Source of the DNA: Arcticibacterium sp047623945
Lineage (GTDB): Bacteria; Bacteroidota; Bacteroidia; Cytophagales; Spirosomataceae
NCBI GenBank assembly: GCA_047623945.1
Contig: JBLHOT010000064.1
Span: 1-20,683, forward strand
Length of the DNA stretch: 20,683 nt
Direction of reading: 5' to 3'
Every line of letters starts with the position of its first letter. The stretch's first letter is position 1. The notes beneath the pieces are model-generated. The model was not told where the DNA came from and ran no database searches. It saw nothing but the letters and a program-made list of their open reading frames with translations. Below, one piece after another: positions 14,705 through 20,683 of the stretch. A program made the translations under genes and the position numbers.

Positions 14705-16904
14705 ATGAAACATATACTTATGTGTTGTTTTATTGGGGCTTTACCGTTTATCTCTTTATGTCAAAGGCCTGATAAGCAGGCAGACGTATGGCTGTTTGGT
14801 GATAAAGCCGGTATTTCCTTTAAAAGTGGGGTGCCACAGAATCTTGCTACCAACACCATGGACACCAAAAGAGCTACGGCCACCTATGCTGACAAAAACG
14901 GTGACTTGCTGCTCTACAGCAACGGACAAAAGGTATGGAACAAAAATGGGCAGGTCATTCAAGGAGCTGATGACTTAATAGACGATGCTAACCCTTTTTA
15001 CTCTGGACTCATTGTACCTATTCCAGGAAACCAAGATCAATTCTATGTTTTTTCAATAGCTAAGTCAAATAGTTCTATCACTGAGTTACCCATTTTCTAC
15101 ACTAAAATAGATCTAAGTCTCCATAGTGGAAATGGCGGCGTGCTAGAAAATCCAATTGCTTTGTGGCTTGAAACTTCTTTTAGCCTAACCTCAGTAAAGC
15201 ATTGTAATAACAAAGGTTACTGGATAATTATCCATAAGGGAACAACCAATCAATTTTTGACTTACCTCATTGATAAAAATGGACTTAAAACCTCTCCCAT
15301 AGCTAGCAGCACAGGAATCTCTTTCTCCGGAAGTACAAGCGTCCTTTCTCAAGAAACCGTGGCTTCTAATGATGGGAGCAAAATTGCCATCTCACGTCCA
15401 GGAGGACCTCAAGTTGGCTTCTTTGAACTTTTCAACTTTGACAATTCAACAGGAAAAGTCACGAAAAGCCTAAAATCTGTGTCTGATTTAGGACAAATAA
15501 GCGGCATAGCTTTTTCTCCAAATGGGAATTACCTTTATATCTCAAGACTCAAACAGAGTATAGATTTAAAGAATACGTATGCTATACACCAATACAACAC
15601 CGACCCAAGTATAAACGTCTCCAATATAATTCACGAAGAGACTTACGTTGGTGCTGAAGATGCTTCAAACCCCGGTAGCGTTATTTATGAACCGGGACGT
15701 TTCGGTAAATTAAGATTGGGCCCTGATGGCAAAATATACCTAGCCCACAGAGACGCTAATTTCTTATCTATTCTACACAAACCGAATGAAAAAGGTGATG
15801 ATGCAAGTTTTCAATATCAAGGCCTCTCCTTAAATGCTAAATCTTCTTCAGATCTGCCAAATACCATAGCCCCAGATTATTCCGAAGCCAAAGCCACTTT
15901 GATATTTCAGGCAGATAGCCTTGCCTGTAATCCTTTTTTATCTGTAGAATTAAAAGGTCTTAACGAGAATGGAAGCACTTTTCAATGGCTTCAAGATGGG
16001 ATTGAAATCCCAGAAGCAAATGAAAAAATCTATTTAACTACGGGCCCAGGAGAATATCAAGTCAGAATAGAAAAGGCTTGCGACGCAGAAGTATTCAGCA
16101 ACAAAAAACAACTTATTAGTGGTACCAACTTAAGCCCACCAGACGTTGAACCTTTCCAACAGTATTGCCAAGGAGATCGTATTCAACCTTTATCTGTTTT
16201 AGGAACTGGTATAAGGTGGTATGCAGACTCATCAGGAATGGGCCTTCTACAGGAAGGGAATAAACTAACACCCAAAATTGATTCAGAAATCATAGGTGTT
16301 CATCGGTTTTTTGTTTCTCAAATGGATGGAACATGTGAAAGTCAGCCCGTAGAAATGAAAATTGTGATTCTAGATGCAAGCCCATTAAATCTAGGAGATT
16401 CTATTCGAAAGGAATGTCTGTCCAATGGTCAGATTGAACTAACCCTCCTTTCTGAGACCTCTGAGAAAATAGAATGGCTTTATAATGGAAATGTGGTGGG
16501 CAATGAGGCCCGTCTTAGCATCAATCAATATGGCTCCTAATATTGTTCAAAAAATAGGTGCTTTTTGTCCTTCCGCTGATACGGTTTTGATAGAAGACGG
16601 CTGCATTAAGTTATATTTTCCTAGTGCCTTTAGCCCAAACGGAGACGGCGAAAATGATGTTTTCATGCTTTTTGGTAAGGACCAATTCGAATTTGATTTA
16701 GAAATCAAAGACAAAAGAGGGACTGTGATGTATATTGTTATAGACAAGCCTTTTAATGGAAAATCAATATTCCTTTGGGATGGGAATTATCGTGGCCAAG
16801 CCGCTCCAGTTGCAGTTTACAGCTTCTATTTGCGGGCCAGACTCAAAGTAGAGGGCCAACTTATCAGTCAGACCAGAGATGGGATTATCAATCTACTCCG
16901 ATAA
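14705..16904 (+). pseudogene. Secreted Ig-repeat protein with T9SS C-terminal domain, frameshifted
   Basis: A large surface or extracellular protein split by one extra base. The first piece starts with a signal peptide MKHILMCCFIGALPFISLCQ (ATG 14705; the frame is open from 14606, but the upstream part is unlike a signal peptide). A beta-propeller-like region follows (DVWLFGDKAGISF, ATYADKNGDLLLYSNG, ISGIAFSPNGNYLYISR), then Ig-like domains with paired Cys and Trp (from about ADSLACNPFLSVELKG and QYCQGDRIQPLSVLG). Reading stops at TAA 16538-16540 within a third Ig-like domain. The next frame continues it exactly (NIVQKIGAFCPSADTVLIEDGC) into a CHU_C/gliding-motility C-terminal domain: FPSAFSPNGDGENDVF...VYSFYLRARL...GIINLLR, stop at 16902. 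That domain is a type IX secretion sorting signal. As read, the product would lack it. The lesion is either real or a sequencing error. The 3' end overlaps murF by 17 bp, convergent. Confidence 0.85.
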
Positions 16905-18186
16905 AGTTTAGCAGTGTCTCCAGTTTGACGCCCCTACTCCCTTTTATCAAAATTGCTTTGTCTTCAAATTTTTTGTCCAAAATCCAATTATGTATGGAAA
17001 ACTTGTCTGTAAAATAATATGCTTGAGGTAAGTTTTTAAGGGCATGCTTCATTTGCTCACCGAAGAGAACCACGGTCTCAAAATTTCCTTCTTTGACCAA
17101 TTTGCCTAAATTTTGATGCTCGATCTCCGAAAACTCTCCTAACTCAAACATGTCTCCCAAAAAGACGACTTTGCCCTTGGGCGTTTCTAAGTTAGAAAAG
17201 TTACGAACAGCAGCCTCCATACTAGACGGATTAGCATTATAGGCATCTAAATAAATAGCATTACCTCTTTTCTCAACAATTTGAGAGCGGTTATTATCTG
17301 GACTATAATGGCTCAAGGCCTCAGAGGCTTTCTCCGCGGGCACATTGAAAAACCTTGCAACAGCATAAGCCGCCAGAATGTTTTCAAAATTATACTTCCC
17401 TGAAAGAACCGACGTATAAGTGTCATCAGTACTTAAGTCCTTCCACGAAATAGCAGGTGAATCTAGGATGAGGTCTAGATTATGATGTGTTTTACCATAA
17501 TAAATGGTTTGCATCAGTTCCTTTTCAAGAGCCATACTCACTAAAGTCTCATTGCTTTCATTAATGAAGGCATAGCCCGACGAAGCTTTTAAGAAATCGT
17601 ATAACTCCCCTTTTCCTTTTTTAACTCCTTCCAATCCCCCAAAACCTTCTAAATGAGCTTTACCAATATTCGTGATATACCCATGAGATGGTTCAGCTAT
17701 TTGGCATAACTCGCCAATTTCCTTTTGGTGGTTTGCCCCCATTTCTATAATCGCCATTTCTGTATCTGTCGGCATAGCAAGGAGTGTGAGTGGCACCCCG
17801 ATATGGTTATTGAGATTCCCCACTGTGGCATGCACCTTATAAATAGAGGATAATGAAGCTTTTAGTAACTCTTTATTGGTGGTTTTTCCATTTGAACCGG
17901 TTAGTCCTATAACTGGAATGTCAAACGTTTTTCTATGAAAGTTAGCCAGTGTTTGGAGCGTTTCTAAGACGCTGTCTACAAGAATACACTGTGGTGAAGT
18001 ATTGAACTCTGCTTCATCTATAATGGCATAATTAGCCCCGTTTTTAATGGCTTGTTCGGCAAATTTATTTCCGTTAAAGTTATCTCCCTTTAAGGCAAAG
18101 AAGAGGTCATACTTTTCAATTTTACGGGTATCCGTACAAATCTTATTCGAGTTCTTAAATCGTTGATATATTTCTTCTATTGACAT
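16888..18186 (-). CDS. murF: UDP-N-acetylmuramoyl-tripeptide--D-alanyl-D-alanine ligase
   Basis: Cytoplasmic ATP-dependent ligase that adds D-Ala-D-Ala to UDP-MurNAc-tripeptide, the last soluble step of peptidoglycan precursor synthesis. 432 residues in three domains: an N-terminal UDP-binding part with TDTRKIEKYDLFFALKGDNFNGNKF (18-42), an ATP-binding centre with the P-loop TGSNGKTT (96-103), GNLNNHIGVPLTLL and MGANHQKEIGEL, and a C-terminal domain with LDAYNANPSSMEAA and FLGDMFELGEFSEIEH. These last motifs separate MurF from MurC/D/E. ATG at 18186. It stands alone rather than in a dcw cluster, as is common for murF in Bacteroidota. Its 3' end overlaps the end of the frameshifted secreted-protein gene by 17 bp. 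Confidence 0.95.
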   Translation of the reverse strand: MSIEEIYQRFKNSNKICTDTRKIEKYDLFFALKGDNFNGNKFAEQAIKNGANYAIIDEAEFNTSPQCILVDSVLETLQTLANFHRKTFDIPVIGLTGSNGKTTNKELLKASLSSIYKVHATVGNLNNHIGVPLTLLAMPTDTEMAIIEMGANHQKEIGELCQIAEPSHGYITNIGKAHLEGFGGLEGVKKGKGELYDFLKASSGYAFINESNETLVSMALEKELMQTIYYGKTHHNLDLILDSPAISWKDLSTDDTYTSVLSGKYNFENILAAYAVARFFNVPAEKASEALSHYSPDNNRSQIVEKRGNAIYLDAYNANPSSMEAAVRNFSNLETPKGKVVFLGDMFELGEFSEIEHQNLGKLVKEGNFETVVLFGEQMKHALKNLPQAYYFTDKFSIHNWILDKKFEDKAILIKGSRGVKLETLLNFIGVD

Positions 18187-18288
18187 ATTCTGGAAAAGGG
18201 AAGCTTACAAGCACTAACTATTTTTAAGGAAACCAAAGCCCAAAGTTCGTTTAAAATTTCTAATTTAAAACTTCAATATTTTGTTCAA

Positions 18289-18777
18289 ATGTCTGAAACA
18301 TACACTTCTTATTTTGAAAGCCCTATTGGCATCTTAAAACTTGTTACAGATTCGGAGGCTGTCCAAGAAGTGCTCTTCTGTGATAAAGCCGGAGAGTCAG
18401 ACCTGAACTTGCCGAAAATTAGCTTTGAATTGACCGAACAGCTTACTGCCTATTTTGCTGACTACTTAAAAGAATTTAGCCTAAGACTAAACCCGCAAGG
18501 AACAGACTTTCAGAAACGGGTTTGGTTGGCTTTGGGGAAACTAACCTTCGGAAAAACAGCTACGTATATAGATATAGCGAACAGTCTTGGCGAACCAAAG
18601 GTCATAAGAGCGGCCGCTTCCGCTAATGGTAAAAACCCAATCTCCATCATCATTCCTTGTCACCGAGTGATAGGTAAAAATGGAAACTTAACAGGTTACG
18701 CAGGTGGATTGAACCGTAAAAGATGGCTGCTTGATCATGAGAACAGATTGGCTAATGAGGTGTTGGAGTTGTTTTGA
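18289..18777 (+). CDS. ogt: Methylated-DNA--protein-cysteine S-methyltransferase
   Basis: Suicide repair protein that moves methyl groups from O6-methylguanine (and O4-methylthymine) in DNA to its own cysteine. 162 residues. The active-site motif is IIPCHRVIGKNG with Cys124. The DNA-binding helix has VIRAAASANGKNP, with the arginine finger Arg107 that flips the base. The C-terminal LTGYAGGLNRKRWLLDHE closes the active site. There is no AdaA-type N-terminal zinc domain, so it is a simple Ogt/MGMT. ATG at 18289, 102 bp from the divergent murF start. The 3' end overlaps the toxin relic on the other strand by 43 bp. Confidence 0.94.
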   Translation: MSETYTSYFESPIGILKLVTDSEAVQEVLFCDKAGESDLNLPKISFELTEQLTAYFADYLKEFSLRLNPQGTDFQKRVWLALGKLTFGKTATYIDIANSLGEPKVIRAAASANGKNPISIIIPCHRVIGKNGNLTGYAGGLNRKRWLLDHENRLANEVLELF

Positions 18778-18923
18778 CATCTAATGAAATATTCTTTAGG
18801 CGTCGATACAGGAATTTGAGCATCTTTAAAATCTTTTTTATCTCTTGAAATAATTACCCCACAATCACCAGGTAGAGTTGCAAAGTATTGAACAGCATCC
18901 TCAAAATCACCGAAGTTTATTCT
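18735..18923 (-). pseudogene. Relic of a PIN-domain toxin (C-terminal third only)
   Basis: The readable peptide INFGDFEDAVQYFATLPGDCGVIISRDKKDFKDAQIPVSTPKEYF matches the last third of VapC-like PIN ribonucleases, with the Asp-containing DFEDAVQYF and the final NTRDFKDA-like RDKKDFKDAQIPVSTP stretch. The first ~100 residues, which carry the N-terminal catalytic Asp, are missing. The stretch is fused directly to antitoxin C-terminal sequence. The frame runs on past the expected stop into the end of ogt. It cannot encode an active nuclease. Confidence 0.75.
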
Positions 18924-19163
18924 AAACTTTTCCAATAAATGCTCTCTATACATTGCCTTATAATCTAAATCAGCTGGTATTGAAACTCCCGTAGAGATGC
19001 CTTTCACAAAAGACGTAATCTATATATCATCTGTTCTTTTGTTTATGATGGCCCTGAGGTAATTTTTCAATTAACCTTGATAGGCTTTCCTTATTCTCTG
19101 CGGCATATTCCTTAGCCTTTTTGATAACCGCCTTATCTAGTTTTAATATGAGTTTGTGTCCAT
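18924..19163 (-). pseudogene. Relic of a DUF6364-type antitoxin fused to the PIN relic
   Basis: Translation in one frame gives KLILKLDKAVIKKAKEYAAENKESLSRLIEKL, the ribbon-helix-helix-like N-terminus of small antitoxins that partner PIN toxins. It then hits TGA. A second frame gives TSFVKGISTGVSIPADLDYKAMYREHLLEKF, the matching antitoxin C-terminus. The ATG at 19163 is in a third frame (ATGGACACAAACTC); one added A would join it to KLILKLDK. So there are at least two frameshifts and a stop, and the C-terminus runs into the PIN relic after a deletion. A 90-codon frame from GTG 19007 crosses both relics and is probably not a real gene. Confidence 0.7.
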
Positions 19164-19221
19164 ATATAAATTATACGTTCAATAACACTTGGTAAAATAG
19201 AAGTTGGAGTTCTAATGATTC

Positions 19222-20679
19222 TTAATAGGCCTCCATAAACTCTGTCAATAACCTAACTCCGTAAGCCGTAGCGGAACCGCCTTTTGCAAATTCGTTTTTA
19301 TCAAATGCCGTTCCAGCAATATCTAAATGAGCCCAATTTGGATGTTCATTCGTAAAGTACTCTATGAATTTACCTGCCGTGGTAGCACCAGCATATGGGC
19401 CTCCAAGGTTCTTAATATCTGCCACATCAGAGTCTATTTCAGACTTATAATCGTCCCAAAGGGGCAATCTCCAAACCTTTTCACCTGTAGTTTCAGCAGC
19501 CTTTTCTAGTTGAGCAGCCAGCTTATCATTTTTGGTCATCATACCAGCGGCTACATGACCTAATGTTCTTATACAGCTTCCTGTAAGCGTGGCTAAATCT
19601 ATCATTACTTCAGGTTCAAATTTTGTGGCCATATAGTGCACCGCATCTGCTAAGATTAATCGACCTTCCGCATCTGTATTTATTATTTCGATGGTTTTAC
19701 CAGAGTAAGAATTAATTACATCTCCCGGCTTTATGGCTAAAGCATCTATACAGTTTTCGGTAAGAGCCACTATACCTATTAGGTTTACATCTAATTTAAG
19801 CTTTGCCGCCAACTCCACTGCACCTATCACAGCCGCTGAGCCTCCCATGTCCATTTTCATGTCTTCCATGCCGTTACCAGGTTTTAAAGAAACTCCACCT
19901 GTATCAAAAGTGACCCCTTTACCCACTAAACCTACTTTCTTGGCATTTTTAGAAGATTTGTATTCCATTACCACCATTCTGGCTGGCCTATCTACACTTC
20001 CTCTTCCTACCGCTAACAAAGCATGAAAACCCATTTCCTCGCAAGCCTTCTCGTCGTAAACTTTTACTTTAAAACCATTTTCTTTGCCCGACTTTAGAAT
20101 ATAATCAGCCATCATTTGGGGCGTCTTGTAGTTTGATGGAGCATCTACCAAAGCCATGATATTCATTTGGGTTTCGGCCGTGGCCAAACCTCTGCCTATA
20201 CTTACTTGAATCTTCTCTTCCTGATTTGCCGTAACCCAAAAACTAAATTTGGCCCCGTTATTAAAAACGTTTTTCTCTTCTTCTGTTCTCGTTTTAAGCA
20301 TTCCTATATCATAGGAAGCCAAAGAAATCCCATTGGCCATTAACTCAGCCAAAGCAGCGTTCCCTTTCAAATCAACTACGATTTCGCCGCTTAGCTTCTT
20401 CTTATTGTTTTTTATTAAAGACCTAAAAGTGTCAATAATTTCTTTGCTCGAAGGGCTTTTCCCTAGGCCAAAAAAAATGACCTTACTATATTTTTTATGA
20501 GGTGTAGCTACAATCAACGTTTCCTTCTTTTCAGCAGAAAAGCTGTTACCCAGCTCTTCCATTTCATAAGCAATCAACTTTGATCTTTGGATTAATTGCT
20601 CTTCCAATTTATCATCTTTAATAAACGGAATGATAAGGGTATTGGCAGATTCTAGTTTGGTGAAGGTCTTTATTGTCAT
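19222..20679 (-). CDS. pepA: Leucyl aminopeptidase (M17 family)
   Basis: Cytosolic hexameric dinuclear-metal aminopeptidase that removes N-terminal residues from peptides. 485 residues. The N-terminal macro-like domain (1 to about 165) is followed by the catalytic domain. Metal ligands and catalytic residues are all visible: Lys254 and Asp259 in GKGVTFDTGG, Lys266 in SLKPG, Asp277 in KMDMGGSAAV, and Asp336, Glu338 and Arg340 in the signature NTDAEGRLILAD. Spacing is the same as in E. coli PepA, with a constant offset of 16. The ATG at 20679 gives a complete protein; the promoter lies beyond the window edge. The DNA-binding side role known for E. coli PepA cannot be judged here. Confidence 0.95.
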   Translation of the reverse strand: MTIKTFTKLESANTLIIPFIKDDKLEEQLIQRSKLIAYEMEELGNSFSAEKKETLIVATPHKKYSKVIFFGLGKSPSSKEIIDTFRSLIKNNKKKLSGEIVVDLKGNAALAELMANGISLASYDIGMLKTRTEEEKNVFNNGAKFSFWVTANQEEKIQVSIGRGLATAETQMNIMALVDAPSNYKTPQMMADYILKSGKENGFKVKVYDEKACEEMGFHALLAVGRGSVDRPARMVVMEYKSSKNAKKVGLVGKGVTFDTGGVSLKPGNGMEDMKMDMGGSAAVIGAVELAAKLKLDVNLIGIVALTENCIDALAIKPGDVINSYSGKTIEIINTDAEGRLILADAVHYMATKFEPEVMIDLATLTGSCIRTLGHVAAGMMTKNDKLAAQLEKAAETTGEKVWRLPLWDDYKSEIDSDVADIKNLGGPYAGATTAGKFIEYFTNEHPNWAHLDIAGTAFDKNEFAKGGSATAYGVRLLTEFMEAY

Positions 20680-20683
20680 TTTT

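Noticed and set aside
16535..16545. Programmed +1 frameshift at TCC-TAA-T
   Set aside because: There is no stimulatory SD-like element, and re-pairing of the P-site tRNA from UCC to CCU would be poor; mutation or sequencing error is simpler.
19327..20026. Plus-strand reading frames inside pepA
   Set aside because: Antisense shadows of the aminopeptidase gene with no family resemblance.

Overview
The window looks like a chromosomal stretch from a Bacteroidota bacterium, most likely in or near the Cytophagales. This rests on four things: a gliding-motility/type IX secretion C-terminal domain (CHU_C type), several upstream regions carrying the Bacteroidota-style -7 element TAnnTTTG, genes mostly without Shine-Dalgarno sequences, and the atpA-atpG end of an ATP synthase cluster that is not followed by atpD/atpC. 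No genus can be named from sequence reading alone.

Layout. 1-2350: the 3' part of atpA, then atpG and a rho-independent terminator. 2386-3506: prfB (RF2), with the classical autoregulatory +1 frameshift at CTT-TGA-C. 3510-3609: a perfect 14-copy TTTGCAG heptamer array between convergent genes. 3645-5758, minus strand: a conserved small protein, a two-module CCG iron-sulfur/disulfide-reductase-like protein with its own promoter, and mnmD (tRNA wobble-uridine methyltransferase). 5867-7426: bshC, the cysteine-adding step of bacillithiol synthesis. 7577-9381, minus strand: a secreted GH10 xylanase followed by a GNAT acetyltransferase. 9382-10068 is non-coding but full of structure: a decayed copy of the 3' end of ahcY, then a 202-bp MITE-like element with terminal inverted repeats and a 5-bp target duplication. 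10069-12851 is a threonine catabolism module: an Lrp/AsnC regulator divergent from an SDR-type threonine 3-dehydrogenase and glycine C-acetyltransferase (kbl). 13066-14540: ahcY with a strong terminator and a promoter overlapped by a long palindrome. 14705-16904: a large secreted Ig-repeat protein whose T9SS sorting domain is split off by a one-base frameshift. 16888-18186: murF (minus). 18289-18777: ogt. 18735-19163: a fused remnant of an antitoxin/PIN-toxin pair. 19222-20679: leucyl aminopeptidase (minus).

Most of the window is core metabolism: energy, translation termination, tRNA modification, thiol synthesis, the methyl cycle, peptidoglycan, DNA repair and peptide turnover. The accessory signal lies in the non-coding and broken parts: the ahcY fragment and MITE at 9.5-10.0 kb, the broken T9SS substrate, and the collapsed toxin-antitoxin locus at 18.7-19.2 kb. 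The intact and decayed ahcY 3' ends lie in the same orientation about 3.6 kb apart and bracket the threonine module. That suggests a past duplication or integration there. I found no clearly new multi-gene system. The strongest candidates for novelty are the MITE, the ahcY remnant and the palindrome over the ahcY promoter.
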